64,000 nucleotides of DNA from Varunaivibrio sulfuroxidans (GCF_029318635.1 NZ_CP119676.1:636614-700613); one strand, 5' to 3'; positions 38,650 to 49,566 are shown, numbered from the stretch's first letter. Made by a program: numbers and translations. Notes: generated by a model not told the origin, from the sequence alone.

Positions 38650-38680
38650 TATATGTTCTTTCCAGCCGCTGGAAGGTCAA
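38650..38680 (-). promoter_or_regulatory. CueR-type promoter of copA
   Basis: Reading leftward, TTGACC (38680-38675) and CATATA (38655-38650) are separated by 19 bases that contain the inverted repeat TTCCAGC/GCTGGAA (38660-38674). Spacer length and repeat match CueR-activated promoters and the second one at copZ. Confidence 0.88.
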
Positions 38681-38690
38681 GCTTTCATTC

Positions 38691-38728
38691 AAAACAAATG
38701 CGCATGGGCAAAACAAATGCGCGTGGGC
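38691..38728. repeat. 19-bp tandem duplication upstream of copA and trpG
   Basis: Two adjacent 19-base units beginning AAAACAAATGCGC (38691-38709, 38710-38728) differ at one base. They lie between the divergent copA promoter and trpG, at the edge of the copper cluster. Confidence 0.85.
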
Positions 38729-38869
38729 CGTTAATATTTTTTACCCGACGAAGCGCACCGACGCCTTGACGCTTGCTCGACCGCCCTGCATTCTGTGGAC
38801 CTTCGACGGTCGGTTTCGCCCCGTCGTTCCCTCGTTTTGCATTTCAATGCACAGATGTACTTGATTGAT

Positions 38870-39457
38870 ATGTTTCTTCTTATCGATAACTACGACAGCT
38901 TTACCTACAACCTGCTTCACTATCTAGGGGAGCTGGGAGCCAATGTCGTCGTCAAACGCAACGACGCCTTGAGCGCCGAAGAAGCCCTCGCCCTGCGCCC
39001 TCAAGGCGTCGTCATATCGCCGGGTCCGTGCGATCCCGACCGGGCGGGCATCTGTCTGGATTTGATCGCCAAGGCCCCCGCGGACCTAGCGATTCTTGGC
39101 GTTTGCCTGGGCCATCAGTGCATCGGCCAGCATTCCGGCGCCATCGTGGTCCGCGCGCCGCAACCGATGCACGGTAAAATCAGCGCCATCACACACACCG
39201 GTCAAGGGATCTTCGCCGGCATCGAAAGCCCGTTTAACGCCACGCGTTACCATTCGCTGACCCTGGCGCGGGAAAATTTTCCCGACACCCTGTCCATCAC
39301 CGCCCAAAGTGACGACGGCGTCATCCAAGGCATCCAACACAAGACCCGCCCCCTATTCGGGGTTCAGTTTCATCCCGAAAGCATACGCTCACAACATGGC
39401 CATACCCTCTTGAAAAATTTTATGGATTTGACCCGACACACAAAGGCTGCGGCATGA
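38870..39457 (+). CDS. trpG: Anthranilate synthase component II (glutamine amidotransferase)
   Basis: TrpG supplies ammonia from glutamine to TrpE. The 195-residue class I amidotransferase has LLIDNYDSFTYNLLHYLGELGA, the nucleophile Cys in GVCLGHQCIGQ, RYHSLTL, and the His-Glu pair in FGVQFHPESI. I start at ATG 38870, which gives the family N-terminus MFLLIDNYDSF; ATG 38855 is an alternative. No good Shine-Dalgarno sequence is visible. It is separated from trpE by the copper cluster and must have its own promoter. It overlaps trpD by four bases. Confidence 0.94.
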   Translation: MFLLIDNYDSFTYNLLHYLGELGANVVVKRNDALSAEEALALRPQGVVISPGPCDPDRAGICLDLIAKAPADLAILGVCLGHQCIGQHSGAIVVRAPQPMHGKISAITHTGQGIFAGIESPFNATRYHSLTLARENFPDTLSITAQSDDGVIQGIQHKTRPLFGVQFHPESIRSQHGHTLLKNFMDLTRHTKAAA

Positions 39458-40515
39458 CAGACCCGAAAACCGAACTGAAGCCAATCCTTTCCATCGTGGC
39501 CACCGGCGCGGCCCTAAGCGAGGACGAGGCCGAAAAGGCGTTCGAGATTATCATGTCCGGCGGCGCGACCCCGGCGCAACTGGGGGCTTTTTTGATGGCT
39601 CTTCGGGTGCGCGGAGAAACCGTTGACGAAATTACCGGCGCGGTGAAAATCATGCGCGCCAAGATGCTGCCGATCAAGGCGCCGCCCGGCGCCATCGACA
39701 TCGTCGGCACCGGGGGCGACGCCTCGGGGACCTATAATATTTCCACCGGAGCGGCCATCGTCACCGCCGCGTGCGGCGTGCCGGTGGCCAAGCACGGAAA
39801 TCGGGCGTTATCTTCCAAATGCGGCACCGCCGATGTGCTCACCACGTTGGGGGTCAAAATCGACGCCGATCTGGAATTGGTCACACGCTCGATCTGGGAA
39901 ACAAACCTGGGTTTCCTGATGGCGACCAGTCATCATCGGGCGATGCGCCATGTCGGTCCGACTCGGGTCGAACTGGGCATTCGGTCCATTTTCAACATTC
40001 TAGGCCCCCTATCCAATCCCGCCGGGGTCAAGCGTCAATTATCGGGGGCTTTTTCTCGCCAGTGGATCGAACCGATGGCGCGCACCCTGGGCAATCTAGG
40101 CTCGGAAATGGTCTGGATCGTGCACGGTTCCGACGGCTTGGACGAACTGACCACGACGGGCGCCAGCTTCGTCGCCCAACTCAAGGATGGCGCGGTCACC
40201 ACTTTCGACGTCACGCCCGACGACGCCGGCTTACCCCACGCCGCCTCCGAGGACCTTAAAGGCGGCAACCCGGAGCATAACGCCGAGGCCATGCGCACCA
40301 TGCTGGGCGGCGCACATGGCCCGCTACGCGACGTCGTCCTGCTCAACGCCGCCGCCGCGCTTTTGGTCGCGGGCAAAGTCGAGACCCTCAAGGCAGGGGC
40401 GGAACGCGCCGCGCGCGCCATCGACGACGGTCACGCCATGGATACCCTAGACGACCTGATTGCAGTCACCAACGCCCCCACGGAAGCCGCCCTGGAAGAA
40501 GAAGTCGGCGGATGA
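39454..40515 (+). CDS. trpD: Anthranilate phosphoribosyltransferase
   Basis: TrpD adds phosphoribose to anthranilate. The 353-residue protein has the phosphoribosyl-diphosphate motif [39 protein letters not shown], and [27 protein letters not shown], all typical. It overlaps trpG and trpC by four bases each, ATGA junctions that imply translational coupling. Confidence 0.97.
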   Translation: MTDPKTELKPILSIVATGAALSEDEAEKAFEIIMSGGATPAQLGAFLMALRVRGETVDEITGAVKIMRAKMLPIKAPPGAIDIVGTGGDASGTYNISTGAAIVTAACGVPVAKHGNRALSSKCGTADVLTTLGVKIDADLELVTRSIWETNLGFLMATSHHRAMRHVGPTRVELGIRSIFNILGPLSNPAGVKRQLSGAFSRQWIEPMARTLGNLGSEMVWIVHGSDGLDELTTTGASFVAQLKDGAVTTFDVTPDDAGLPHAASEDLKGGNPEHNAEAMRTMLGGAHGPLRDVVLLNAAAALLVAGKVETLKAGAERAARAIDDGHAMDTLDDLIAVTNAPTEAALEEEVGG

Positions 40516-41357
40516 GCACCGTTCTCGATGCCATTTGCGCCGAAAAACGCGGCCATATCGCCGCCCGTAAACGGGCGATATCGCTTTGGGACATTGAAGA
40601 TCGCGCCCGCGCCCAAACACCACCCCGAGGGTTTATCGCCGCGCTCAATTCCAAGGTGACCCAGGGCGAGTACGGTCTGATCGCGGAAATCAAAAAAGCC
40701 TCACCGTCGAAGGGCCTGATACGTGCCGATTTCGACCCGCCCGCCCTCGCCCGCGCCTATCAAAACGGTGGGGCGGCATGCCTGTCGGTGCTTACCGACA
40801 CGCCCTATTTCCAAGGCCGGGATGAATACCTGACAAGCGTCCATAGCGCCGTCTCGCTGCCCCTGTTGCGCAAAGATTTCATGCTCGACACCTATCAGGT
40901 GGCCGAGGCCCGCGCCCTCGGGGCCGATTGCATTTTATTGATCATGGCGGCATTGTCGGACGATCAGGCCGCAGAGTTGGAGGCGTGCGCCCACGACTGG
41001 GATATGGACGTGCTGGTCGAAGTTCACGACGCGGCGGAATTCGAACGCGCCCTGCGCCTAAAAACCCCGCTTTTAGGCATAAACAATCGAAATCTTAAAA
41101 CGTTGGATGTCGATATCGCGACGACCGAGGCCCTGGCCGCGCGCACGCCTTCCGACAAGTTGCTGGTCAGCGAAAGCGGTTTGCACACGCCGGACGACCT
41201 CGCTCGCGCCGCGCGCGTTGGGGCTAGGTGCTTTCTCGTCGGCGAATCGTTGATGCGCCAAGCCAATGTCGAAAGCGCCACCCGCGCACTTTTGGACAAT
41301 CCCCTCGCCCCGGCGCGGGTCGCCCCGAAACACGCCTCCCAAGACGGCGGCGCTTAA
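40512..41357 (+). CDS. trpC: Indole-3-glycerol-phosphate synthase
   Basis: TrpC closes the indole ring. The 281-residue TIM barrel has [60 protein letters not shown] and [11 protein letters not shown], with the catalytic lysines in KKASPSKG and LRKDF. It is a single-domain enzyme with no TrpF fusion. Ten bases separate it from moaC, so molybdenum cofactor genes are cotranscribed with trp genes here. Confidence 0.97.
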   Translation: MSTVLDAICAEKRGHIAARKRAISLWDIEDRARAQTPPRGFIAALNSKVTQGEYGLIAEIKKASPSKGLIRADFDPPALARAYQNGGAACLSVLTDTPYFQGRDEYLTSVHSAVSLPLLRKDFMLDTYQVAEARALGADCILLIMAALSDDQAAELEACAHDWDMDVLVEVHDAAEFERALRLKTPLLGINNRNLKTLDVDIATTEALAARTPSDKLLVSESGLHTPDDLARAARVGARCFLVGESLMRQANVESATRALLDNPLAPARVAPKHASQDGGA

Positions 41358-41367
41358 GGACATCACA

Positions 41368-41844
41368 ATGGCCGAATTCACGCATTTCGATTCCGAAGGC
41401 AACGCCGTCATGGTTGACGTCTCGCAAAAAGACGTCACCGAACGCACGGCGACCGCCAAGGGAACGGTTTTCATGCAGCCCGAAACCCTGGCCAAGATCG
41501 TGGCGGGCGGCATTAAAAAAGGCGACGTGCTTGGCGTCGCCCAATTGGCCGGAGTTATGGGGGCGAAAAAAACCCCCGACCTGATCCCGCTGTGCCACCC
41601 CCTGGCGTTGACGTCGGTCAAGGTCGAACTCGTCTGCGATGCGGATAATACCGCCATCGAGATCACCGCCACCTGCAAATTGAAGGGGCGCACCGGAGTC
41701 GAAATGGAGGCCCTCACCGCCGTTTCCATCGCCGCGCTGACCGTTTACGACATGTGCAAGGCGGTAGACCGCGCGATGCGTATCGGCGACGTCCGCCTTA
41801 TCCACAAAGCCGGAGGCAAGTCCGGCGAATTCAACGCCAATTAA
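41368..41844 (+). CDS. moaC: Cyclic pyranopterin monophosphate synthase
   Basis: MoaC forms cyclic pyranopterin monophosphate from the MoaA product in molybdenum cofactor synthesis. The 158-residue protein has [39 protein letters not shown], and [25 protein letters not shown]. The ATG at 41368 is followed by the family start [19 protein letters not shown]. The molybdopterin oxidoreductase at 5061-5765 is one local user of the cofactor. Confidence 0.96.
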   Translation: MAEFTHFDSEGNAVMVDVSQKDVTERTATAKGTVFMQPETLAKIVAGGIKKGDVLGVAQLAGVMGAKKTPDLIPLCHPLALTSVKVELVCDADNTAIEITATCKLKGRTGVEMEALTAVSIAALTVYDMCKAVDRAMRIGDVRLIHKAGGKSGEFNAN

Positions 41845-41863
41845 CGGATAAACGGAACCGCTT

Positions 41864-43087
41864 ATGAAAACCATGATCAGCGTCGCCGAGGCCATGGAAA
41901 TGATTCTGTCGGGCATGCCCCGCCTGGCGGGCGAACACGTCACGCTACCTCAGGCCCTGGGCCGCGTCCTCGCCCGAGATGTTACCGCCCGCCTGACCCA
42001 ACCGTTCGCCGACGTCTCGTCGATGGATGGCTACGCCGTGCGCGCCCAGGACGTCGCGCATGTTCCCGTAACGCTGACACGAATCGGCGAGGCCGCGGCG
42101 GGAGGACATTTCGCCGGCAAGATCGGCGCAGGCGAGACCGTGCGTATTTTCACCGGCGCCCCCCTGCCCGAAGGCGCCGACGCCATTGTCATCCAGGAAG
42201 TGACAGAAACCGAGGGCGACAGTGTCGTGATCAAGGAAGTCTCGACCCCAGGGCGATTCGTGCGCAAACGCGGCCTCGATTTCAACGAGGGCGATATTCT
42301 CCTTAAGGCGGGAACCCGCATGGGACCACGCGAGTTGGGCCTTGCCGCAGCGATGAACGCGCCGTGGCTGTCCGTCGTGCGCAAACCCCGAATCGCCATC
42401 GTCGCCACCGGGAACGAGGTCGTCATGCCGGGCGACCCGCTGGGCGCCAATCAGATCATCAGTTCCAATTCCCTTCTGCTCCAGGGGTTCATCGAACAAT
42501 GGGGCGGCGTCGCGCTTAATCTGGGAATCGCCCGCGACGACGAAACCTCGCTGCATGCCCTGCTCGACGCCGCACGCGGGGCCGATCTCCTGATCACCAT
42601 CGGCGGCGCATCGGTCGGCGACTACGATCTGGTGCGCAAGGTTTTGGGTGACGAAGGCATCGATATGGGTTTTTACAAAGTCGCCATGCGCCCCGGAAAG
42701 CCTCTGATTTTTGGCCATCTTGGACATACGGCGGTGCTCGGACTTCCCGGCAATCCCGTCTCCGTCGGGGTAAGCTCCGCCGTGTTCCTGAAACCGGCCA
42801 TGCAGACCATGATGGGGATGGATACGCCCCTCACGCGAAACGCCGCCACCCCCAACGACGCCGTCCTCGGCGCGCCCCTGGGCGAAAACGATCAACGCCA
42901 GGATTACCTGCGGGCGTCGTTGTCCCGCGATGCGCAGGGCGCTCTTGTCGCCCATCCCTTCACCAAGCAGGACAGCGCCATGCTGGCGCGTTTCGCCCAA
43001 GCCGACGCCTTGATCGTGCGTTCCCCCTTCGCCCCGTCCGCACAAAAAGGCGATCGTGTCAAAATCATCGTTATACGCGAGGCCTGA
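41864..43087 (+). CDS. moeA: Molybdopterin molybdotransferase
   Basis: MoeA inserts molybdate into adenylated molybdopterin. The 407-residue protein has FADVSSMDGYAVRAQD, GEAAAGGHFAGKIGAGE, RIFTGAPLPEGADAIVIQE, IVATGNEVVMPGDPLGANQI, GGASVGDYDLV, and GLPGNPVSVGVS, in the usual domain order. It follows moaC by 19 bases. Confidence 0.96.
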   Translation: MKTMISVAEAMEMILSGMPRLAGEHVTLPQALGRVLARDVTARLTQPFADVSSMDGYAVRAQDVAHVPVTLTRIGEAAAGGHFAGKIGAGETVRIFTGAPLPEGADAIVIQEVTETEGDSVVIKEVSTPGRFVRKRGLDFNEGDILLKAGTRMGPRELGLAAAMNAPWLSVVRKPRIAIVATGNEVVMPGDPLGANQIISSNSLLLQGFIEQWGGVALNLGIARDDETSLHALLDAARGADLLITIGGASVGDYDLVRKVLGDEGIDMGFYKVAMRPGKPLIFGHLGHTAVLGLPGNPVSVGVSSAVFLKPAMQTMMGMDTPLTRNAATPNDAVLGAPLGENDQRQDYLRASLSRDAQGALVAHPFTKQDSAMLARFAQADALIVRSPFAPSAQKGDRVKIIVIREA

Positions 43088-43151
43088 GGCGCATCGTATT
43101 CCGCCCACGACCCAAGACCTTCCATGGGGAAAGAAGGCGGCGCGCATCCCC

Positions 43152-43180
43152 TTGACATTCGGCGAGAACCAACATAGAAC
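43152..43180 (+). promoter_or_regulatory. LexA box overlapping the lexA promoter
   Basis: GAAC (43166-43169) and GAAC (43177-43180) with seven bases between them form, on the other strand, the direct repeat GTTC-N7-GTTC that alphaproteobacterial LexA proteins bind. A -35 TTGACA (43152-43157) stands 17 bases before TAGAAC (43175-43180), a weak -10 that overlaps the box. Self-repression of lexA is the natural reading. The leader to the start codon is about 150 bases. Confidence 0.82.
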
Positions 43181-43338
43181 ATATAAAGATGTTTTTGTTT
43201 TGTTCTTGTCCGTTTTAGATTGTGCCTGTTTTAGATTGTGCCCGCTTTGCTCAGCGCCGACAAAAACCCAACCTTCACGGAAATGGAATTTGAGCACTCG
43301 GGTAGGACGCTTCCGCGAAGGGCAATGGGAATTTTGAG

Positions 43339-44079
43339 ATGCTGACGCGCAAACAATACGATCTTTTGCTTCTGATAGACAAAGGCCTTAAGACCTCCGG
43401 GGTTTCGCCTTCCTATGACGAGATGAAGGACGCCCTGGGACTGGCGTCGAAGTCGGGTATCCACCGACTGATCAGCGCCCTGGAGGAACGCGGTTTCGTA
43501 CGCCGTCTCCCTCATCGCGCGCGCGCGCTCGAGGTCCTCAAACTCCCCGAAAATCTTGAAGACACGGCCACGCGCATACCTCGCGCGCCCCTTCCCACTC
43601 AGGGAACCGCCAAGGGCGGCACGTCGTTCTCGCCCAACGTGATCCGCGGAGATTTTCAAATTCCCGGCGCCCGCTCTCCTCAGGCGCGCACCGGCGACGC
43701 CATCGAATTGCCCCTGTATGGGCGGATCGCGGCGGGCATTCCCATCGAAGCCATCCGCGATCCGGAAAATACGGTGCACATTCCCCAATCCATGGTCGGT
43801 TCCGGGGAACATTACGCCCTCGAAGTGGATGGCGACTCGATGATCGACGCCGGCATTCAGGACGGTGATACGATAATCATTCAGCGCGCCGATCAGGCCG
43901 AAAACGGCGCCATCGTAGTCGCCCTGGTTGACGATCAGGAAGTGACGTTAAAGCGCTTTCGCCGCAAAGGGGCCTCGATCGCCTTGGAACCCGCGAACAA
44001 ACGCTACGAAACTCGAATATTCGGTCCGAACCGGGTCAAGGTTCAAGGCAAACTGGTGGGCCTGATCCGCCAATATTAG
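43339..44079 (+). CDS. lexA: SOS repressor LexA
   Basis: LexA represses DNA-damage genes and cleaves itself when RecA filaments form. The 246-residue protein has the winged HTH ([50 protein letters not shown]), a linker of about 55 residues, the Ala-Gly cleavage site in [10 protein letters not shown], the catalytic Ser in [12 protein letters not shown], and the Lys in [11 protein letters not shown] matching operator lies in its promoter. Confidence 0.97.
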   Translation: MLTRKQYDLLLLIDKGLKTSGVSPSYDEMKDALGLASKSGIHRLISALEERGFVRRLPHRARALEVLKLPENLEDTATRIPRAPLPTQGTAKGGTSFSPNVIRGDFQIPGARSPQARTGDAIELPLYGRIAAGIPIEAIRDPENTVHIPQSMVGSGEHYALEVDGDSMIDAGIQDGDTIIIQRADQAENGAIVVALVDDQEVTLKRFRRKGASIALEPANKRYETRIFGPNRVKVQGKLVGLIRQY

Positions 44080-44291
44080 GGCATTAGGGTCTGAATTCCC
44101 GACTGGAATATGGAGGGCTTTGGAAGATGGCTTCAATCTCTTTCTCGGCTCTCTTTTCTCGCCCCTCCTTTTTTAGTCCCGGGCGCGCCTTGCGTTTGAT
44201 GCGCTTGACGGCGCGCACGCCCCGATGACCGCCGAGCGAACAGCCCTCTTCGCTTCACCTCGACGTTGGCCGCGCCCGATGCCCCCGGACG

Positions 44292-46454
44292 TTAACGGCC
44301 CACGTCGCCGCGGCGCAAAACCCAAGGACGATCGCCCCGAGCGCCGTTGACGGTCTCGACCCGCACACCCTGGGGCGTGATCCATAGAGCGTGGGTTCCC
44401 GCGCGCCGCAGGTCGCTGCGGTCAATTACCAGCGCTGCGGCGCAGTCTTTCGGGGTGCCCTCAAGGCTGACCACGACATCAGCGTTCCGGCAATCCTCGT
44501 CCAGCGCCATCGGGTCGGTGGCCACGGAAAGCCGCCAACCGCTATGGGTGTACAAACACCCCAAGGCGTCGCAGGAAATCGGCGGTGGCTTGACGGCGCG
44601 ATCCTCCGCACGACTTTTGGCGTCATCCCAGCGGCGCACATCCATCTTTGTCATGGCCGCTCGACGCAACCAAGATTGGCGCACGAATCGGCGCGCCCTG
44701 AGATTCGAAAAATAAAACCTGCCATTGGTGTCGCGAATACCCAACAAATGCGCCGAGCCGTCGATTAATACGTCCGGCGGGCGCGCCGTCATGGCCAGCA
44801 CGAGCGCGGCGCCGATCGGCCCGGCGGCCAACCAGCGCCAACGCGTGCGCCATAACGCCAACCACAATCCCCCCAGCGTCAAGGCCGCCAACGACACCAT
44901 TGGCAGCGCCGCCATCAGATGCACGGCCCCCGGCCACGACGCCACTTCGCGGGCGACGGCGATAATAGCGTCGATCCCCCACCCCATCGGCGCCAACGCC
45001 ACCTGCTCGGCGCCGAAGGGCATTAAAACAAACGCGGCGATCGCCCACGGCATCACCCAAAAAGCCGTCAGCGGAACGGCGAGCACGTTCGCCGCCACCC
45101 CATAATCCGCAATTCGGTTAAAGTGAAAAACAGCCAGCGGCGCCGTGAGCAGTCCCGCAACGACGGTCGTCATCGCCACCACGAGAAAAAAACCTCCGAC
45201 ACGCCCCAAAAATCCCCATGCCGGCGACGGATGATGGCGCAAACGTTCATTCGCGGCCTCATAAAAAGAAATCAGCCCGACCACCGCCGCAAAGGACATT
45301 TGAAAACTGGCCCCCAAGAGACTTTCCGGTTCGATCAACAAAATGATAAAACCGGCCCAAGCAATGGTGCGTAGGGAAAGCGCCCGACGGTCGAAGACGA
45401 TCGCACAAAACACCAGAGTGACCATCACCAACGCCCGTTGGGTCGGCACCGCCCCGCCCGACAGGAGCGCATAGAAAAAAGCCCCGCCAAGCGCCGGAAA
45501 AGCGGCCCATTTTTTGACGTCATGATGCAACGACAGCGCAGGAATCATCACCAAGATCAAGCGAATTGCGGAAAACAGAAGTCCTGCGACCAAACCCACA
45601 TGCAGCCCAGATATGGCGAGAAGATGCGCCAGCCCCGAGTCGCGCATCGCCGTCAACACCTCGGGCGCGATGCTCCCCCGCTCTCCGGTCATCAGGGCAG
45701 CCCCCATGGCGCCACTGTCGGTGCCCATATGGGCGATAACCGTTTGTGAAATCCTCTGACGCAAGCGCTCAACTGCGGCAAAAAAAGCAAACGAAAAGGT
45801 CTCGTCACGGGGCGGATAAAGGCGCGCCGGACCCAAGCCGTACCCCACCGCGCCCAGGCGTTGAAAATACGCCCGACGCTGAAAATCGAACGCGCCGGGG
45901 GCCACCGGCGGGGAAGGCGGGCGCAACACCGCCAAGACATCGATCCATACACCGGGCGCGATAACGAGGTTATTCTTTCCTCCCGCATCGGATTGCGCCG
46001 AACGCCCTCGTGCATTGAGGCGAATGCGCACGCGCTCGGGCGTATCGCGGGGCGCGAGAGCGGGGATTTGCACCCGATCGAGGACAACCCTATGAACCTT
46101 GCCCAAAAGTTCGACGGACAGCACCCGCCCCGAGACGATAACCGGCCCATACGCGCGATCTAGAACCGGCGAGGAAACCGCCTTCGTACGCACCTGGGCG
46201 GCACTGAAACCAAGCGCCGCGCCGAGTAAAAACACAACGGCGACAAAGGGAAGCACGCGGTCGCGCAGACGAAAAGCGAGCACCGCACAGACAATCAGCG
46301 CAACCGGTCCGACCCAAAACGGAGGCTCGCCGGGCAAGGAAAAATAACCGGCGATCCCCACCCCCATGGCGACGGGAAACCACAGTATCCAACGATCGCT
46401 TTCGGCGGATAGGTTGTTTTCAAAATATCCGCCTAACATCCTAAAAAATCTCAT
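44292..46454 (-). CDS. comEC: ComEC/Rec2 family DNA-uptake channel protein
   Basis: ComEC forms the inner-membrane channel for single-stranded DNA in natural transformation. The 720-residue protein has an N-terminal membrane and DUF4131/OB-like region, the Competence domain ([42 protein letters not shown]) with many transmembrane segments, and a C-terminal domain after the channel. No metallo-beta-lactamase HxHxDH motif is visible in the C-terminal part, so nuclease activity is uncertain. I take ATG 46452-46454; 46520 and 46439 are alternatives. It is convergent with lexA and divergent from gltX. Other competence genes are not in the window. Confidence 0.9.
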   Translation of the reverse strand: MRFFRMLGGYFENNLSAESDRWILWFPVAMGVGIAGYFSLPGEPPFWVGPVALIVCAVLAFRLRDRVLPFVAVVFLLGAALGFSAAQVRTKAVSSPVLDRAYGPVIVSGRVLSVELLGKVHRVVLDRVQIPALAPRDTPERVRIRLNARGRSAQSDAGGKNNLVIAPGVWIDVLAVLRPPSPPVAPGAFDFQRRAYFQRLGAVGYGLGPARLYPPRDETFSFAFFAAVERLRQRISQTVIAHMGTDSGAMGAALMTGERGSIAPEVLTAMRDSGLAHLLAISGLHVGLVAGLLFSAIRLILVMIPALSLHHDVKKWAAFPALGGAFFYALLSGGAVPTQRALVMVTLVFCAIVFDRRALSLRTIAWAGFIILLIEPESLLGASFQMSFAAVVGLISFYEAANERLRHHPSPAWGFLGRVGGFFLVVAMTTVVAGLLTAPLAVFHFNRIADYGVAANVLAVPLTAFWVMPWAIAAFVLMPFGAEQVALAPMGWGIDAIIAVAREVASWPGAVHLMAALPMVSLAALTLGGLWLALWRTRWRWLAAGPIGAALVLAMTARPPDVLIDGSAHLLGIRDTNGRFYFSNLRARRFVRQSWLRRAAMTKMDVRRWDDAKSRAEDRAVKPPPISCDALGCLYTHSGWRLSVATDPMALDEDCRNADVVVSLEGTPKDCAAALVIDRSDLRRAGTHALWITPQGVRVETVNGARGDRPWVLRRGDVGR

Positions 46455-46625
46455 AAAAACAAAAACATCCCCCCCTCGACGCAAGAAAATATGGCGCAAT
46501 CGCCCACGCAAATGCTGCACAAGCGAAAAGAATATGGTAAACCCCTACTGCACTTGAGTTTAGCGCACTTGCGCCCACCCTCCAACGGCGCTGCGCCCCT
46601 TCATAAAAACAGAAGAAGCATATCC

Positions 46626-48032
46626 ATGACCGTCGTCACACGATTCGCCCCCTCGCCGACCGGATTCCTCCACATTGGGGGCGCGCGCACGGCCTTGTTC
46701 AACTGGCTGTACGCGCGCCATTGCGGTGGTAAATTCTTGCTACGAATCGAAGACACCGATCGCAAACGCTCTACTCAGGAGGCCGTTGACGCCATCATCG
46801 ACGGCATGAAATGGCTCGGTTTGGATTGGGACGGCGACGCCATTTCCCAGTATGCCCGCGCCGCGCGCCACCGCGAGGTCGCCGAGCAATTGCTCGGCGC
46901 GGGGATGGCCTATAAATGCTACGCCACCCCCGATGAATTGACCTCGATGCGCGAACAGGCAAAGGCCGAGGGCCGCCCGATGCGCTATGACGGGCGCTGG
47001 CGCGACCGGGACCCGAAGGATGCGCCGGGCGGCGTCGATCCCGTGGTCCGCCTGAAAGCCGCCCAGGACGGACAAACCGTTATCAGAGACCTGATTCAGG
47101 GCGACGTTACGGTCGATAACGCCCAGCTTGACGACATGGTTTTGCTGCGCGCCGACGGCACGCCGACCTACATGTTGGCGGTCGTCGTTGACGATCACGA
47201 CATGGAGGTGACCCATGTCGTGCGCGGCGACGATCACCTGACCAACACCTTCCGCCAGTTGCAAATTTACACGGCGATGGGCTGGGATCGCCCGATTTTC
47301 GCCCATATGCCGCTGCTCCACGGCGCCGACGGGGCGAAACTGTCCAAGCGTCACGGCGCCCTTGGCGTCGAAGCGTACCGCGACATGGGATTCCTTCCCG
47401 AGGCGCTGTGCAACTATCTCCTCCGCCTGGGTTGGGGCCATGGCGATGATGAAATCATCTCACGCCGGCAGGCCATCGAATGGTTTGACCTGAAAGACGT
47501 CGGTCGCGCCGCCACCCGTTTCGACATGGCCAAGTTGACCAGTCTCAACGCCCACTACATCCGCACCGCCGACGATCAAAGATTGTCCGACCTTGCCTTG
47601 CGCACGATCGCGGCGCAAAGCGCCAAACCGGCCGGACCCAAAGCCCAGGAGCGTATCTTAAGCGGTATGCCCGGCCTTAAGGAACGCGCCAAAACCATCG
47701 TCGAACTTGCCGAAAGCGCGCTATTTTACGCCTTCGACAGGCCTATCGAGAAAAACGAGAAGGCGCTTAAACTCCTAGAGCCTCAATCGCGCGCCGCCCT
47801 TGGGAAGCTCCTCGAAATCTTGAAGGTCTTGCCCCAGTGGCGCGAAGAGGACCTGGAACAAGCCGTCAAAGGTTTCGCCGAGGCCGAAGAACTCAAACTG
47901 GGAAAGATCGCCCAACCCCTACGCGCCGCATTAAGCGGGTCCAACGTTTCACCGGGAATTTTCGAGGTCATGCGGGTCCTCGGACGCGAAGAAACCCTGG
48001 GTCGAATAGACGATGCGGTTAACGGCTTATAG
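46626..48032 (+). CDS. gltX: Glutamate-tRNA ligase
   Basis: GltX charges tRNA(Glu). The 468-residue class I synthetase has the HIGH-type motif in [33 protein letters not shown], and the KMSKS-type motif in [18 protein letters not shown]. The ATG at 46626 gives the family start [11 protein letters not shown]; the frame is open to 46491 without similarity. Many alphaproteobacteria hold a second gltX; this copy sits in the usual place before gltA. Confidence 0.96.
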   Translation: MTVVTRFAPSPTGFLHIGGARTALFNWLYARHCGGKFLLRIEDTDRKRSTQEAVDAIIDGMKWLGLDWDGDAISQYARAARHREVAEQLLGAGMAYKCYATPDELTSMREQAKAEGRPMRYDGRWRDRDPKDAPGGVDPVVRLKAAQDGQTVIRDLIQGDVTVDNAQLDDMVLLRADGTPTYMLAVVVDDHDMEVTHVVRGDDHLTNTFRQLQIYTAMGWDRPIFAHMPLLHGADGAKLSKRHGALGVEAYRDMGFLPEALCNYLLRLGWGHGDDEIISRRQAIEWFDLKDVGRAATRFDMAKLTSLNAHYIRTADDQRLSDLALRTIAAQSAKPAGPKAQERILSGMPGLKERAKTIVELAESALFYAFDRPIEKNEKALKLLEPQSRAALGKLLEILKVLPQWREEDLEQAVKGFAEAEELKLGKIAQPLRAALSGSNVSPGIFEVMRVLGREETLGRIDDAVNGL

Positions 48033-48135
48033 CCACCGCGTCACGCCGCCGCATTTTTTATGCGTTCCATTGTCCCAAACTTAACAGGACAACGAGAAAA
48101 AACAACCTTAACAAGAAATACACATACCATACATA

Positions 48136-48166
48136 TATGTCCGCTTCCTCGCATGATTCGGACATA
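48136..48166. promoter_or_regulatory. Inverted repeat upstream of gltA
   Basis: TATGTCCG (48136-48143) and CGGACATA (48159-48166) form an 8-bp inverted repeat with a 15-base gap, ending 22 bases before the gltA start. A further palindrome ACATATATGT (48131-48140) overlaps it. It may be an operator or a leader stem-loop next to the ribosome-binding site AAGGAAGGA. Confidence 0.5.
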
Positions 48167-48188
48167 AGATAAAAAGGAAGGACGTTAC

Positions 48189-49499
48189 ATGAGCGAGAAT
48201 ACTTCCAACAAAACCTTCACCCTGACCGATAACGCCACGGGAAAATCCTATACGCTGCCGGTCCTGGAAGGATCGGTCGGACCGAGCGTTATCGATATCC
48301 GCAAGCTGTATGGGGAAACGGGCCATTTCACTTATGATCCGGGCTTCACCTCGACGGGAAGCTGCGAGAGCAAAATCACCTTTATCGACGGCGATAAGGG
48401 CGTTCTGCTGTATCGCGGCTATCCTATCGAACAACTGGCGGAAAAATCCGACTTCATGGAAGTGTGTTACCTGCTGGTCTACGGCGAGTTGCCCGACCGC
48501 GGCGAACTCGACAAGTTCAAGTACCGCATCACATACCACACCATGATCCACGAACAGATCAACTATTTTTTCCGAGGCTTCCGCCGCGATTCCCATCCGA
48601 TGGCGATCATGTGCGGCGTCGTCGGCGCGCTGTCGGCGTTCTATCACGACAGCACGGACATTTCCGATCCGGTCCACCGCTTCGTCGCCTCGACCCGCTT
48701 GATCGCGAAAATGCCGACCATCGCCGCCACGGCGTATCGTTATTCGATGGGTATGCCGTTCGCCTATCCGCGCAATGACCTTAGCTTCTCGGAAAACTTC
48801 CTTTATATGATGTTCTCCAATCCGTGCGAGGAATACGTCGTCAACCCGGTGTTGGCCCGCGCCATGGATCGGATATTGATCCTCCACGCCGATCATGAAC
48901 AAAACGCCTCGACGTCAACCGTGCGCATCGCCGGGTCGTCCGGAGCCAACCCGTTCGCGTGCATCGCCGCGGGCATCGCCTCGTTGTGGGGACCGGCGCA
49001 CGGCGGAGCCAACGAAGCCGTGCTCAGCATGCTCGAACACATCGGCACGAAAGATCACATTCCCGAGTACATCGCCCGCGCCAAGGACAAGAACGACCCC
49101 TTCCGCCTGATGGGGTTCGGTCATCGGGTCTATAAGAACTTCGACCCTCGCGCCAGGGTTATGCGCCAAGCCGCGCACGATGTCCTCGATGAATTGGGGG
49201 TTCGTGACGACCCCCTGCTCGATCTGGCGATGGAGCTGGAACGCATCGCCCTCGAAGACGACTACTTCGTCTCCAAAAAGCTCTACCCCAACGTCGATTT
49301 TTATTCCGGAATCATTTTCAAGGCGATGGGCATTCCGACCTCGATGTTTACCGTTCTGTTCGCGGTGGCGCGCACCGTCGGTTGGGTCGCCCAGTGGAAC
49401 GAAATGATCGAGGATCCAATGCAGAAAATCGGCCGCCCGCGGCAATTGTTCACCGGGTCGGGGCCGCGCGATTACGTCGATATCGCCGCCCGCGGCTAA
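48189..49499 (+). CDS. gltA: Citrate synthase
   Basis: GltA condenses oxaloacetate with acetyl-CoA at the entry of the TCA cycle, consuming the product of the PDH complex encoded in this window. The 436-residue type II (hexameric, Gram-negative type) enzyme has [51 protein letters not shown] with an active-site His, [11 protein letters not shown] with the second His, [15 protein letters not shown] and the catalytic Asp in [17 protein letters not shown] precedes ATG 48189. A strong terminator follows. Confidence 0.97.
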   Translation: MSENTSNKTFTLTDNATGKSYTLPVLEGSVGPSVIDIRKLYGETGHFTYDPGFTSTGSCESKITFIDGDKGVLLYRGYPIEQLAEKSDFMEVCYLLVYGELPDRGELDKFKYRITYHTMIHEQINYFFRGFRRDSHPMAIMCGVVGALSAFYHDSTDISDPVHRFVASTRLIAKMPTIAATAYRYSMGMPFAYPRNDLSFSENFLYMMFSNPCEEYVVNPVLARAMDRILILHADHEQNASTSTVRIAGSSGANPFACIAAGIASLWGPAHGGANEAVLSMLEHIGTKDHIPEYIARAKDKNDPFRLMGFGHRVYKNFDPRARVMRQAAHDVLDELGVRDDPLLDLAMELERIALEDDYFVSKKLYPNVDFYSGIIFKAMGIPTSMFTVLFAVARTVGWVAQWNEMIEDPMQKIGRPRQLFTGSGPRDYVDIAARG

Positions 49500-49533
49500 G
49501 CTCTTTATCCCTGCCGGGGCATCCCGGACATTC

Positions 49534-49566
49534 GGGCCGGACGGTTGAAACCGTCCGGCCCTTTTT
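49534..49566 (+). terminator. Rho-independent terminator of gltA
   Basis: An 11-bp perfect stem (GGGCCGGACGG at 49534-49544 with CCGTCCGGCCC at 49551-49561, loop TTGAAA) is followed by five T. It lies 35 bases after the gltA stop. Confidence 0.93.

Noticed and set aside
32500-38870. Tryptophan-operon attenuator
   Set aside because: Neither the 16 bases before trpE nor the stretch before trpG has a short frame with clustered Trp codons followed by alternative stem-loops.
41945-43297. A 450-codon open frame on the minus strand
   Set aside because: It is antisense to moeA, which has all its family motifs. The frame shows no domain resemblance.
44089-44098. TTAGGGTCTG after lexA as a third MITE end
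   Set aside because: Only about seven bases match the MITE terminus and nothing of the interior follows, so chance is enough to explain it.
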